DNA of 64,000 nucleotides. Origin: Marinibacterium profundimaris. Lineage in GTDB: Bacteria > Pseudomonadota > Alphaproteobacteria > Rhodobacterales > Rhodobacteraceae. The DNA is taken from NCBI RefSeq assembly GCF_002210095.1, contig NZ_AQQR01000013.1:44789-108788 (forward strand), written 5' to 3'. A program made the translations under genes and the position numbers. Positions 1-9,274 of this stretch are shown here, one piece after another (within the stretch, counting starts at the first letter, position 1; every line of letters starts with the position of its first letter). The notes under the pieces were generated by a model. The model worked only from the letters and a program-made list of their open reading frames with translations. It was not told where the DNA came from and ran no database searches.

Positions 1-501
1 TATGACAATGCCGACGATACGCTGAACGAAATCCCGCCGCTGATCTCGCAACGCCAGCGGGACCGGGTGGCGAGCTTCGTCCAGCGCGCGTCGGAGCTGA
101 AACATGTCGAGGTCACCACCGGCGGCGATCTGGCCGATGGCTCAGGGTTCTACTATCGCCCGACGGTCGTAGCCGGCGCCCTGCAGGAGGACGAGATCGT
201 CCAGCGCGAAGTCTTTGGCCCGGTGGTGTCGATCACCCGGTTCGACGATGCCGACACCGCCGTGAAATGGGCCAACGACAGCCAGTACGGGCTGGCCTCA
301 TCCGTGTGGACGTCGGATATCGGCCGGGCGCTCGATATCTCGGCCCGGTTGCAATATGGCTGCACCTGGGTGAACACGCATTTCATGCTGGTCAACGAGA
401 TGCCCCATGGCGGGATGAAGCAATCCGGATACGGCAAGGACATGTCGATGTACGCCCTTGAGGATTACACCGTCGCCCGCCATGTCATGATCGCGCACTG
501 A
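1..501 (+). CDS. Aldehyde dehydrogenase, C-terminal part (5' end outside window)
   Basis: The frame is open from the first base and ends at a TGA at 499-501, giving about 166 residues of the C-terminal third of an NAD(P)-dependent aldehyde dehydrogenase. The family signature EVFGPVVSI and the conserved end [13 protein letters not shown] are visible. The catalytic Cys and Glu lie upstream, outside the window. The end [16 protein letters not shown] resembles aminobutyraldehyde and betaine-aldehyde type enzymes (PatD-like), which is a family-level impression only. A dioxygenase-like pseudogene of the gamma-butyrobetaine type and a TRAP transporter lie downstream, so a role in amine or quaternary-amine breakdown is plausible but inferred. 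Confidence 0.9.
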   Translation, partial: YDNADDTLNEIPPLISQRQRDRVASFVQRASELKHVEVTTGGDLADGSGFYYRPTVVAGALQEDEIVQREVFGPVVSITRFDDADTAVKWANDSQYGLASSVWTSDIGRALDISARLQYGCTWVNTHFMLVNEMPHGGMKQSGYGKDMSMYALEDYTVARHVMIAH

Positions 502-1646
502 ACAAGCCATGGGACCATGGCGCGCGCCGTGGTCCCGTGACCCCGTCGGGCGCCGATCGCCCGATGCATTCCCCTACCGGGAGGCTGACCGGCCGCACAC
601 TGGTTCCGGCTTGTCCTTGGAACCCTGATACTGACCGAAGCCGGTGTCGCGACCATCGCCATCGATGTCGCAGCGAGATCCGGCTCGAAGAAACCATCAG
701 GCCGCTCGTCAAGCAATTAAGGAACATGACGAGGAGTTCGATTTCGCCAACGGCGTCGTCATCGATGTCGCCAGCGTCTGTTTCAACTCCGACGGAAACA
801 TCGACGCCCCGCTCGAATTCGATGTCGCCGGCGCGACCTTCCTGGCCGATCCCAGCCTCGTTCTCGATGTCGGTCCGACGATCAGCGTCGGCCGCTGCGG
901 GTTCAAGGCTCGCGCCGCCGGGCTGGTGCTGGCGGACCCGGTGTCGGCCTGCTCTACAGCTACAGGAAGGAAGTCGACCTGGCCGAATTCGATATCGGCA
1001 ACGATGCGGTCGTGGACCTGGATTTCGCCTCCCAGTCGATGGATTTCCGGATCGACATCTCCTGACGGTGCCGACCCGGTCGGCGTGGCGCTTTCCGCCG
1101 GTGTGGATAGGGCCAGGGCGGTGTGCGATCCAAACGCAGCGCCTGGCCTCACGCCGTTTGATCCCCGGCGAAGACGCAGGTCCCGTCGCCTGGTTATTCA
1201 CCGGGAATTCGTTGAAACCGGCAGCGAGAGTTGGCGTCTCAAGACCCTCAGCGGTCTCAGGACTTGCGAATATCTCTGCAAGGTCCGGGTTCAGGGCGGG
1301 ACAGGTCAATCCTCGTCCAGATCCACCAGATGTTGCGTCTGATATGCGTTGCAACCGCATGCAAAAGATTTGAGCGGTTCTTCGGTCTGAGGTCAGGCGC
1401 GTCGATTATTCGCCAGAATATTGCAGTAAGTTTCCAAGAAATGGCACGTCTTCGTTGACAGAAAAGATCTCAAAGTCATGAATGCGTAATCAGACAGAGA
1501 GCTTTCGAGTCTTCGCGCCGGTCGGCCAGCCAGGGCGGTTCGTCGGCGGTCAATTCAATCTGGGCGCTCCGGAAAGGCAGGTCGAAACCGATGCACAGCA
1601 AAAGGTACCCCCTCTGCAGCTTGTCGCCATTGGCGCGGGGCGTGGC
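502..1646. other. 1.1-kb stretch without an intact gene; degraded coding remnants
   Basis: No intact gene with a convincing start and a protein-like composition is visible between the aldehyde dehydrogenase and dctQ. Long open frames exist on both strands but are rich in Arg, Ser and Pro, as expected of out-of-frame high-GC DNA. Protein-like segments appear in alternating plus-strand frames: a hydrophobic piece around 598-720, and an acidic, valine-rich piece around 715-1065 listed separately. Confidence 0.6.
710..1065 (+). pseudogene. Frameshifted remnant of an unrecognised acidic, beta-rich protein
   Basis: From about 710 the frame starting at GTG 644 reads protein-like, with KEHDEEFDFANGVVIDVAS and then LEFDVAGATFLADPSLVLDV. 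It degenerates into Arg/Ala-rich text near 900-945. From 946 the next frame (-1 relative) takes over with GLLYSYRKEVDLAEFDIGN and runs to a TGA at 1063-1065, ending in FRIDIS. The hand-over between frames suggests one gene broken by a frameshift, or a sequencing error. I do not recognise the family. The alternation of hydrophobic and acidic residues suggests beta strands. It is not clearly related to the two tandem 159-aa proteins near 10.5-11.7 kb. Confidence 0.4.
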
Positions 1647-2243
1647 ATGACGGAACAATCGACGTGGAGCGATCGCCTCGAGGGGCTGGCACGATGGTGT
1701 GCCCGCGCGGGTGGGGCGCTGATCGCCGTCACCGCGCTGATCATTGCCGGCGATGTCGTCAGCCGGAACATCTTTGGCACCGTCGCCTTCAACGCCTTCG
1801 AACTGAGCACCTACCTGTTCGCCGCAGCCGTGGCCCTGGGTTTGGCGAGCACGGCACTGAACGGGGCGCATATCCGGATCGACATCGTCCTGCAAAAGCT
1901 TCCGCCGGCGCCAAAGCGGCTCCTGAATTGTCTGGCCTATGTCTCGCTGGCGGTCCTGGCCGTGTGCATGGTGTGGTTCGCCGTTGAGCTGGTGTTGGAA
2001 AGTCATGCGCGCGGCGTGAGGTCCAACTCGGCCATGGCGGTCAAGCTCTACGTCCCCCAGGCGTTCTGGGCGTTGGGGCTATGCGTCTTCGCGCTGGCTG
2101 CGATCTGGTTCGCGGTGCGTTACGCCGTTGCCCTGCTGCGCGGCGATCATCGTCTGGCAGACGGGCTGTCAGCTGCCGGCAATGCCGGGGCAGATCCCGA
2201 CGAGACGGTTGAGATATCGGGCGCGCGGGGTGAGGTGACATGA
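1647..2243 (+). CDS. dctQ: TRAP transporter small permease (DctQ-type)
   Basis: This 198-residue membrane protein matches the size and layout of DctQ: four hydrophobic segments, at roughly residues 20-40, 50-70, 95-115 and 135-160, and a short hydrophilic C-terminus. ATG 1647 is chosen because the longer upstream frame reads as non-protein and a G-rich stretch precedes this ATG. It overlaps the large permease gene by an ATGA. In TRAP systems DctQ and DctM form the inner-membrane sodium-driven uptake complex fed by a periplasmic binding protein. The substrate cannot be read from this subunit. Confidence 0.88.
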   Translation: MTEQSTWSDRLEGLARWCARAGGALIAVTALIIAGDVVSRNIFGTVAFNAFELSTYLFAAAVALGLASTALNGAHIRIDIVLQKLPPAPKRLLNCLAYVSLAVLAVCMVWFAVELVLESHARGVRSNSAMAVKLYVPQAFWALGLCVFALAAIWFAVRYAVALLRGDHRLADGLSAAGNAGADPDETVEISGARGEVT

Positions 2244-3529
2244 TCTACCTGCCTCTCGGACTGCTTTTCTTGCTGCTGGCCGCGGGCCTGCCGGTGGCGG
2301 TTGTTCTGGCCATCCTGTCCCTGGTTCTGGACCAATCGTTTTCGTTCTTTCCGGTGTTGCCGGCGGTGCCGGAGCTGCTGTGGGGCGGGATGACGAATTT
2401 CTCGCTGGTGGCGGTGCCCTTGTTCATCCTGACCGGAGAATTGCTGCTGAGTTCTGGGATCGCGGCGGCGATGTTCGCGGCCATTGACCGGTGGGTGCGC
2501 GTGGTCCCGGGCGGGCTTTTGCACACGATCATCGCCACCAGCGCGCTGTTCTCGGCCACGTCCGGATCCAGTGTCGCTTCGGCGGCAACGATCGGCACCG
2601 TCGCGATCCCGCAGATGAAAGCCGGAGGCTATTCGCCGCCGCTGTTTCTTGGTTCGATCGCGGCGGGCGGTACGTTGGGAATCCTCATTCCACCCTCGAT
2701 CAATCTGATCATCTACGGCGTGCTGGCCGAGGTGTCGATCAGTCGGCTTTACCTCGCCGGGCTGATCCCGGGTGTTCTTCTGGCTTTGCTGTTCTCGGTG
2801 ATGATCTTCATTGCCTGCTCCTTGCGAAGCTCGCTGGGTGGACGCCGGGAAAACCGCGCCACCTGGGCGGAAAAGGTGCAGTCGCTGCCCGCGCTGGTGC
2901 CGCCGGTGCTGTTGTTCACGCTGATGGTGGGGGCGATCTATGCGGGTATCGCGACCCCGACCGAGGCCGCGGCGCTTGGCTTCATCGGAGCGCTGGCGCT
3001 GTCCGCCTGGCGGAAAAAGCTGACGGTTCGGGTGCTGATGCTTGCCTTCGAGCGCACGATGAAAACGACCTGCATGGTCATGCTGATCGTCACCGCGGCC
3101 CTGGTCCTGAACTTTGTCATGGTCAGCGCCGGATTGTCGGTGGCGGTGCAGGATGCGATTTCGGCCATCAATGCCGATCCGATCTACGTGATGCTTGGGA
3201 TCGTGGTGATCTACCTCGTGCTGGGCTGCTTCATGGAGACGCTTTCGCTGATGATCGCCACCACTCCGATCGTGGTGCCGGCGATCGTTGCGCTTGGCTA
3301 TGACCCGATCTGGTTTGGCGTGGTCTTCATGCTGCTGATTGAAACGGCGCTTATCACGCCGCCGATCGGGATGAACCTTTTCATCGTCCAGTCGGTGCGT
3401 GGCGGGGGCAGTTTCCGGGACGTGACGCTGGGGGCGGTGCCCTTCGTGTTGATCATCCTGCTGATGATCGCGCTGCTGCTGGCCTGGCCCGGCCTCGCCA
3501 CCTGGCTGCCCGAGGCCGTTTCACGATGA
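2240..3529 (+). CDS. dctM: TRAP transporter large permease (DctM-type)
   Basis: A 429-residue, very hydrophobic protein of the DctM family, which carries the transport pathway. Family-typical stretches include an N-terminal LPVAVVLAIL segment, GTLGILIPPSINLIIYG in the middle and LITPPIGMNLFIVQ near the C-terminus. It starts inside the dctQ stop (ATGA) and ends 32 bp before the likely dctP start, so the three genes form one operon in the order Q-M-P. Confidence 0.93.
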   Translation: MIYLPLGLLFLLLAAGLPVAVVLAILSLVLDQSFSFFPVLPAVPELLWGGMTNFSLVAVPLFILTGELLLSSGIAAAMFAAIDRWVRVVPGGLLHTIIATSALFSATSGSSVASAATIGTVAIPQMKAGGYSPPLFLGSIAAGGTLGILIPPSINLIIYGVLAEVSISRLYLAGLIPGVLLALLFSVMIFIACSLRSSLGGRRENRATWAEKVQSLPALVPPVLLFTLMVGAIYAGIATPTEAAALGFIGALALSAWRKKLTVRVLMLAFERTMKTTCMVMLIVTAALVLNFVMVSAGLSVAVQDAISAINADPIYVMLGIVVIYLVLGCFMETLSLMIATTPIVVPAIVALGYDPIWFGVVFMLLIETALITPPIGMNLFIVQSVRGGGSFRDVTLGAVPFVLIILLMIALLLAWPGLATWLPEAVSR

Positions 3530-3561
3530 TCCTCACGATCCAACCAACAGGAGAGAGAACC

Positions 3562-4602
3562 ATGAAGACCTCTATCGGCGCGGCGATTTGCGCCTGTCTG
3601 GGAATGACGTCGCTGGCGATGGCCCAGGACCTGCCCGAAACCACAATCAAAGTCATCGGCAACCTCAGTTCCAGCACGCAGAGCAAGAAGGTCGAAACGC
3701 CTTTCTGGACCGGCGGCATACAGGACGCATCCGGCGGACAGGTCACGGCGGAGTTCCGGTCCTGGGACCAGCTGGGCCTGAAAGGGCCGGAGGTTTTCGG
3801 CCTGCTGTCCAAGGGCGGCGCGCATGTCGCCACCGCCCAGCTGGGGCATCATTCGGGCAGTGACCCGATCAACGACGGCAACGATCTGGCCGGAATGTCG
3901 GCCAGCTTCGACGACTTCGCTGCCGCGAGCGAAGCCTTTTTTCCGGTTCTGTCCGACTACTACGCCGACAAGCTGGGCCTGCACCTGATCTCGCTGCAAT
4001 CCTACCAGAGTCAGGTGGTATATTGTCGTGAGGCGTTCTCCGGGCTGGCGGACCTGAAGGGGCGCCGGGTCCGGACATCGGGCGCATCGCAGGCGGATTT
4101 CATCAATTATATTGGTGGCGTCGCGATCAACGTGCCGTTCGGCGACGTGCAGCAATCCCTGGAGCAAGGTGTGATCGACTGCGCCATCACCAGCACCGTG
4201 GGGGGCTATACCTCGCGGTGGTACGAGGGGGCGGATTACATCTATGCCCTGCCGATCAACTTCGGCGCCGGCGCAACCGCCGCGAACCTGGAATGGTGGA
4301 ACGCGCAGCCCGATTCGGTCCGGACCTTCCTGACCGACGAACTAGAGGCCCTGTCCGACGCGATGTGGGTCCAGAACCGGGAAGAGGACGCGATGGGTAT
4401 TGCATGCAACACGTCCGGTCCGTGCGACCTGGGCGAGCCTGCGGGCATGACGCTGGTGGACTTCACAGAGGCGGACGTCGCGTTGCGCAACGAGGCCTTT
4501 GTGGCGGCGGTTTTGCCCGGCTGGATCGAACGCTGCGGCGAGGTCTGTGAAGGCGCTTATGACGACGCACTGGCCAGCGTCACGGGGCTGGCACGTCAAT
4601 AA
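3562..4602 (+). CDS. dctP: TRAP transporter substrate-binding protein (DctP-type)
   Basis: A 346-residue periplasmic binding protein. ATG 3562 is chosen over an upstream start because a strong AACAGGAGAG ribosome site precedes it and the N-terminus (MKTSIGAAICACLGM...AMAQ) is a signal peptide with cleavage after AMAQ. The family region LSDYYADKLGLHLISL and the RVRTSGASQADFINYIGG stretch match DctP proteins that bind carboxylates, with the conserved Arg expected to hold the carboxyl group. Two Cys pairs near the C-terminus (CNTSGPC and CGEVC) are less usual and may form disulfides in the periplasm. The substrate is unknown. Confidence 0.9.
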   Translation: MKTSIGAAICACLGMTSLAMAQDLPETTIKVIGNLSSSTQSKKVETPFWTGGIQDASGGQVTAEFRSWDQLGLKGPEVFGLLSKGGAHVATAQLGHHSGSDPINDGNDLAGMSASFDDFAAASEAFFPVLSDYYADKLGLHLISLQSYQSQVVYCREAFSGLADLKGRRVRTSGASQADFINYIGGVAINVPFGDVQQSLEQGVIDCAITSTVGGYTSRWYEGADYIYALPINFGAGATAANLEWWNAQPDSVRTFLTDELEALSDAMWVQNREEDAMGIACNTSGPCDLGEPAGMTLVDFTEADVALRNEAFVAAVLPGWIERCGEVCEGAYDDALASVTGLARQ

Positions 4603-4644
4603 ACCCGCTGCCGGACGGAACCACGTCAGGCAAATCGGCAAGCG

Positions 4645-4977
4645 TCAGCGCGGTTCTGCCCGCTCTGTCGACCAGACTGCGCCGTGACGATAGCGTTTGA
4701 TGTCGGGCCTCACGCATGGATGCCCCCGCTGGATACACCGGCGGGGGCAGGCGTGCGAGGGGTCAGAGCGGGGCAGCTGCGACTTGAGGTAGTCGAAATG
4801 CCGGACGGCCATGCCGCGATAGGCGATCCAGCCGTCGGCCGTGTTCTGGGCCACCGCATCCGACAGCACCGCCAGCGGCTCGCCCGTCGCGCGGGCCAGG
4901 GTCAGCGTCTGCGCCGCCTTCTCGATGAAGTAGAGATCCTCGGCGCGTCGCGCGATACCGGGGCTCATCCCGTTCAT
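4645..4977 (-). CDS. Small hypothetical protein translationally coupled to the dioxygenase remnant
   Basis: About 110 residues. The start ATG at 4977 overlaps the ancestral stop (TGA 4974-4976) of the neighbouring dioxygenase reading frame as ATGA, a strong sign that the two genes once formed an operon. The first 70 residues (for example AEDLYFIEKAAQTLTLARA and the GWIAYRGMAVRHFDYL stretch) look like real protein. The last 35 are Arg/Cys-rich and may be a frameshifted or read-through tail. I do not recognise the family. With its partner gene broken, it may no longer be useful. Confidence 0.5.
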   Translation of the reverse strand: MNGMSPGIARRAEDLYFIEKAAQTLTLARATGEPLAVLSDAVAQNTADGWIAYRGMAVRHFDYLKSQLPRSDPSHACPRRCIQRGHPCVRPDIKRYRHGAVWSTERAEPR

Positions 4978-5800
4978 TTGAAGCGACCCTCGCTGACCAG
5001 CGCGCGGCAGGTCGAGCGCATCTCGGCCCGGTCGGTATAGCTGCCACCCAGTTAGCGCTCGCCGCTTTCGGCGGTGGAGGCGGCGCGGCCATTCATGATG
5101 CGATGGTTGTCGAAGACCATGCATTCGCCGGCCTTCATAAGGAAGGTCATCATGTATTGCTCTTCCTGCAGCATGCTTCCGAAGCGGCAGAAGGCCGGGT
5201 ACCAGCTATCCGGAAGCTCCTGGTCCAGATCGGAAACATCCAGCATGCGCTGGCTGATCGTCAGGCCGGACACCTCGCCGTGCTGGTCCAGCTCGATAAT
5301 GGTCTGGCGCGAGCGCTTGTCGTAGGTGTCGTGCTCGCTGAAGAACGGCACCGGCACCTCGGAGAGCACCTTGAAACCTTCGGGATCGCGCTTGCGGAAA
5401 TCATTGGCCACCGCCGCGCCATCGGCATAAAGGCCGTTGCCCCTTTCGACGGTATTGGTCCGGCAATGCAGGAACTGCACGCCCGGCGCATGTTCCTCGG
5501 CCGGCGTATCGGTGTGCGGCTCCAGCGCCGACGCGGTGTAGGCGGTGTTGGTCGGGTTGATATGCGTCTTCACGTCAAAATACTCGCCGAAGAAGGTCGG
5601 ACGGATACGGCCGATCATCTCGGCGGTTTCCGTCAATCCCTCGTCGACGTCGGGCATGTCGGTCAGGATCACGAAGCCCTCGACCAGCATCGCCTCGATC
5701 CACTTGGCGCGCAGCGCGAGATCGGCCAGAAGCGCGGGCTGGCTGAAGCGCGGCACGTCCGGGTAGTGATTCAGGCGGTGCTGGATGGGCGCGTTGTCAT
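4974..5800 (-). pseudogene. Gamma-butyrobetaine/trimethyllysine dioxygenase-like gene (TauD/TfdA fold), truncated and nonsense-mutated
   Basis: The frame encodes the catalytic part of an Fe(II)/2-oxoglutarate dioxygenase of the TauD/BBOX family. EGFVILTDMPDVDEG near the start, the metal-ligand motif in ALEPHTDTP (HxD) and the late FDNHRIMNGRAA stretch (distal His and Arg) are all visible. Two lesions are seen. First, a TAA at 5052-5054 interrupts the frame just after GRAASTAESGER; beyond it the same frame continues as LGGSYTDRAEMRSTCR to a TGA at 4974, which matches the family's usual end. Second, upstream of about 5800 there is no start codon and no N-terminal domain, only unrelated sequence leading to an IS end at 5971. 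Loss of function is inferred. The intact enzyme would hydroxylate a quaternary-amine substrate on the route to carnitine. Confidence 0.78.
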
Positions 5801-5970
5801 GCTGGGCTGGCGGTCGATCGCCAGCGGCGGGGTGCGCGAGGGCGCCTTGCGGATGTGGCCGGACGGAGAGGTCGACCTGGGCAGCTCGTACTACGTGACA
5901 GGTGCCCGGCGGCAGTCGGGCGCGACGCAGGCCTTCCTGGCCTGTATCACATCGCTGGAAAGCCTTGCTC

Positions 5971-6312
5971 TGTCCCCTGAAAACCGGACCGTTTGAAGCT
6001 GGAGTTTTCGGCTAATCTTTCCTGGCTGGGAGAGGAGCGGAAACGCATGAAAGCATCGAAGTTCACGGAAGCGCAGAAGGCGTTGATCCAGAAGCAGGGG
6101 GAACAGGGCACGCCCGTCGCGGAGATCTGCCGCAAGGCGGGGATCAGCAAGGCGACCGACTTCAACTGGAAAAGAAGTATGGAGGTCTGCTGCCGGACGA
6201 GATGCGGCGGCTGAAGGCGCTCGAGGAGGAGAACACACGGCTGAAGAAGATCGTGGCCGATCTGACCCTCGATCGGGAGATGTTGCAGGACGTGATCCGC
6301 CGAAAGCTCTGA
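5971..6312 (+). mobile_element. IS3-family element remnant: left inverted repeat plus orfA
   Basis: TGTCCCCTGAAAACCGGACC at 5971 is a typical IS3-type terminal inverted repeat. An orfA-like gene follows at 6047. The orfB transposase and right end are missing: directly after the orfA stop the sequence becomes a serine recombinase. The element is therefore a fragment and cannot move by itself. Confidence 0.75.
6047..6312 (+). pseudogene. IS3-family transposase OrfA, one-base deletion
   Basis: The first part reads MKASKFTEAQKALIQKQ and EICRKAGISKATDFNWK, the helix-turn-helix of IS3-family OrfA. In a run of A at 6170-6173 one base is missing compared with the expected WKKKYGGLLPDEM. After it the protein continues in the next frame with the leucine-zipper part (RRLKALEEENTRLKK, then DREMLQDVIRRKL) to a TGA at 6310. 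The break lies in the middle of orfA, not at the end where programmed frameshifting happens in IS3 elements, so it is read as a mutation. Confidence 0.8.
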
Positions 6313-7834
6313 AGCCCCCTCTCGCGCAAGCCCATCCGCGTCGCCATCTATGCGCGATATTCCAGCGACCTGCAGAACCCGACCTCGATCGAGAACCAGG
6401 TGCGGCTCTGTCGTCAGCACGCGGCACGACAGGATGGCTGGACCGTCGTGCAGGTGTTCGAAGACGTGGCGATCAGCGGCGCGACTCGAGGCCGTCCTGG
6501 CTTCGAAGTTCTGCAGGCCTTCATCGCGGAGGGCGGCTGCGACGTCGTGCTTTTCGAACACCTCGACCGGCTGGCGCGCGACCTCGAGCTGTTGATGCTC
6601 TTCTACAAGAAAGCCAACTACGCCGATGTCGAGATGCACCAGCTTCACCGCGGCAAGCTCGGGATTTTCGATATCGGCATCCTCGGCACCTTCGCCCAGC
6701 TGTTCCTGGAAGAACTCTCGCACAAGACCCGTCGCGGCCTCGTCGGCCGCGTCGAGGCCGGCAAGAACACCGGCGGGCGGGCTTATGGCTATCGTGCCGA
6801 GGCCCTACCGCCCCGGAACGGAAAGTCGGACGGCAGTATCATGCAGATCGACCTGGAGGAGGCGGCGATCGTGCGCCGCATCTTCGAGGAATACGCTGCC
6901 GGCAAGTCGCCGCGACAGATCGCAGCCGAGCTCAATGCGGCCGCGGTCCCTGCACCGCGCGGACGGGGCGATGCAGCGGTCACTGGAAGGCCGACACAAT
7001 CTACGGTCACCGCGCACGCGGCACCGGGATCCTCAATAACGAACTCTACATCGGGCGGCACGTCTGGAACCGCCAACGCTATTCCAAGCATCCCGAGACA
7101 GGTCGCCGGGTCTCCAAGCCGAACCCGCCGGAAGAATGGCTCACCACCGAGAAGCCCGACCTGCGTATCATCGACGAGGCGTTGTGGGACAAGGTCAAGG
7201 CGCGGCAGGACCTGATCGACAGCTCCCGCACCCGGGCCGAAGCTGATGGCAAGACCGGCGCCGGAGCGGCACAGAGCGCGCGGCGGCGCAAGTATCTGCT
7301 CTCGGGGCTGCTGACCTGCGGCCAGTGCGGCGGCAATCTCAACGTCGCCGGCAAGGGCGACCGGCGGCGCTACTACTGCGCCAATGCCAAGGAGAAGGGC
7401 GAGGCCGTCTGCACCGGTATGCCCGGTCTCTCGGAGGCTGACGCCGCCGAGACGATCCTCGGCGGCCTGCGCGAGGGGCGGATGCAAGAGAAAGAATACG
7501 AGAAGTTCCGTTCGAGCTACGTTGCCAAGATGCGCGCCGAGGAGCAGGAAAACGGGCGAGTTCTCCAGCGGCACGATGCGCTGATCCGGGAGGTTGAGAA
7601 AGAACACGCGAACCTCGTGCGTGCCGTGAAGGAAGGCGGGTTCTCAAACGTGCTGATCGAACAGCTGGAAATGGCAGGCGGGCTTCACACGCTGGTCGAA
7701 ACGGTTGTCGTCTCGTGGGACGAGGAAGCGGACCTCCACACAATGGAGATCCGCGGCAAGCTGCTGGAACTATTGAGCTTTGAGAACAGCAAAAAAGGCC
7801 GCGACCCTTTCGGGTGCGGCCTGTTCACTAAAGC

Positions 7835-7856
<22 letters not shown>
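6313..7856 (+). pseudogene. Large serine recombinase (resolvase/DNA-invertase type), start lost and frameshifted
   Basis: The N-terminal catalytic domain is clear: IRVAIYARYSSDLQNPTSIE with the catalytic Ser coded near 6361, and FEHLDRLARDLE. The middle recombinase domain continues to about 6960, where the frame shifts. From about 6975 the next frame carries on (HWKADTIYGHRARGTGIL, then a Cys4 zinc ribbon CGQCGG...YYCANAKEKGEAVC and a coiled-coil region). No ATG or GTG precedes the catalytic domain; the frame begins right at the IS orfA stop, so its true 5' end was lost. At the 3' end the frame runs through a terminator into the tRNA-fMet gene and stops inside it, suggesting that the native C-terminus is altered too. 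Confidence 0.85.
7791..7821 (-). terminator. Rho-independent terminator of tRNA-fMet
   Basis: On the minus strand the sequence forms GGCCGCACCC, a GAAA loop, then GGGTCGCGGCC, followed by six T. It lies 14 bases past the tRNA 3' end. Confidence 0.85.
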
Positions 7857-7911
<55 letters not shown>

Positions 7912-8103
7912 CCAATGGAGCCCTGATATGGATGAGCCACGGGAAGCACAAGGGCTCTTCGTGAGGAAACTGTAATCCAGAGCACGGCGTCTTTGCCGGA
8001 TTCCGCCGCTCCCGGACCAACCGCACGTCCCCCGCGACAGGATCGCGGACTCATGTCATCGTAGGATTCAAACAGTGAGGTTTGCGTTCAGGAGGTCCCG
8101 GTC

Positions 8104-9270
8104 ATGGAACCCGCCGTCACCCTGCTTCTGGGCACGTCGAAAGGCGCCTTCATCCTGTACAGCGACGCCGCGCGTGACACATGGAAGATGCGCGGGCCGC
8201 TCTGCGATCTCTGGCCGATCAACCATATGGTGGGCGACACGCAGGGCCGCATCTGGGCTGCAGGTGGCAGCAAGTGGCACGGCGCCGGCGTCTGGCGCTC
8301 GGCCGACGGAGGCGAGAGCTGGCGGCTGGCCAAGCTCTCCGATGGCGATGCCGATGCCTTTGCGAGGGACAATCCGGAGCTGGCCGCGACGTTGGGGATG
8401 ACCCCCACGGCGCCCGGACCGTTTACCGGCGAAATCGATTCGATATGGTCGCTCTGCGCCGTGCATGGCCGCGTTCTGGCCGGAAGCCGGCCGGCAAATC
8501 TCTATAGCAGCAGCGATGGCGGCGAGAGCTGGGCGCCTGTGTCGGCGCTGAACGACCATCCCTCGCGCGAGAGCTGGATGCCAGGCGGCGCGGGGCTGAC
8601 CCTGCACACGATTGTCGCCCATCCCCGGGACGCCGAAAAGTTCTGGGTCGGGATCTCGACCGCCGGGGTTCTGGCGACGGAGGATGGCGGCCTTAACTGG
8701 GATCGGCGCACCCGCCGCGACAATGCGTGCCGTCGCGCGCCTTCGGACCACCCGGCGGCCGGCACCGACACCGAGGTCGGGATGTGCGTGCACAACATGG
8801 TCCGCGCGCCGGGGCTGGACCGTGACCTGCTTTATCAACAAAACCACCATGGCGTGCTGCGCAGTGGCGATGGCGGGCGCAGCTGGGTCGACCTGACCGA
8901 GGGGCTGCCTTCGACCTTCGGGTTCCCGGTGACGGTGCATCCGCATGATCCGGCGACGCTGTGGGTGATCCCAATGAACGGCGATTCCATCGGACGGTTT
9001 CCGCCAGATGCCTGCGCCCGGGTCTGGCGATCGCGCAATGGCGGCGGCGACTGGATGCCCCTGAGCGACGGGCTGCCGGCCGAGCACTGCTACTTCACCG
9101 TGCTGCGTCAGGCCATGGCCACCGATACGCACGAGGCGCCCGGCATATATTTCGGCACCAATTCCGGCTCGATCTTTGCCTCGACCGATGACGGGGACAG
9201 CTGGCGCGAGATTGCGCGTCACCTGCCCTCGGTGTTCTCGGTCGACGTGCTGCCACCGCCGACGGGCTAA
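8104..9270 (+). CDS. BNR/Asp-box repeat beta-propeller protein (sialidase-like fold)
   Basis: A 388-residue protein with repeated Asp-box motifs (S-x-D-x-G-x-S/N-W): SADGGESW, SSDGGESW, TEDGGLNW, SGDGGRSW, SRNGGGDW and STDDGDSW. These mark the turns of a six- or seven-bladed propeller, as in sialidases and Vps10-like proteins. No signal peptide is seen, so it is probably cytoplasmic. A true sialidase Arg triad is not evident and enzyme activity should not be assumed. AGGAGGT upstream supports ATG 8104. Neighbours give no functional hint. Confidence 0.8.
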   Translation: MEPAVTLLLGTSKGAFILYSDAARDTWKMRGPLCDLWPINHMVGDTQGRIWAAGGSKWHGAGVWRSADGGESWRLAKLSDGDADAFARDNPELAATLGMTPTAPGPFTGEIDSIWSLCAVHGRVLAGSRPANLYSSSDGGESWAPVSALNDHPSRESWMPGGAGLTLHTIVAHPRDAEKFWVGISTAGVLATEDGGLNWDRRTRRDNACRRAPSDHPAAGTDTEVGMCVHNMVRAPGLDRDLLYQQNHHGVLRSGDGGRSWVDLTEGLPSTFGFPVTVHPHDPATLWVIPMNGDSIGRFPPDACARVWRSRNGGGDWMPLSDGLPAEHCYFTVLRQAMATDTHEAPGIYFGTNSGSIFASTDDGDSWREIARHLPSVFSVDVLPPPTG

Positions 9271-9274
9271 GCCC

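Noticed and set aside
485..1360. Long minus-strand and plus-strand frames in the 502-1646 gap
   Set aside because: Arg/Pro/Ser-rich composition and no recognisable motif; only the acidic readings on the plus strand look like former protein.
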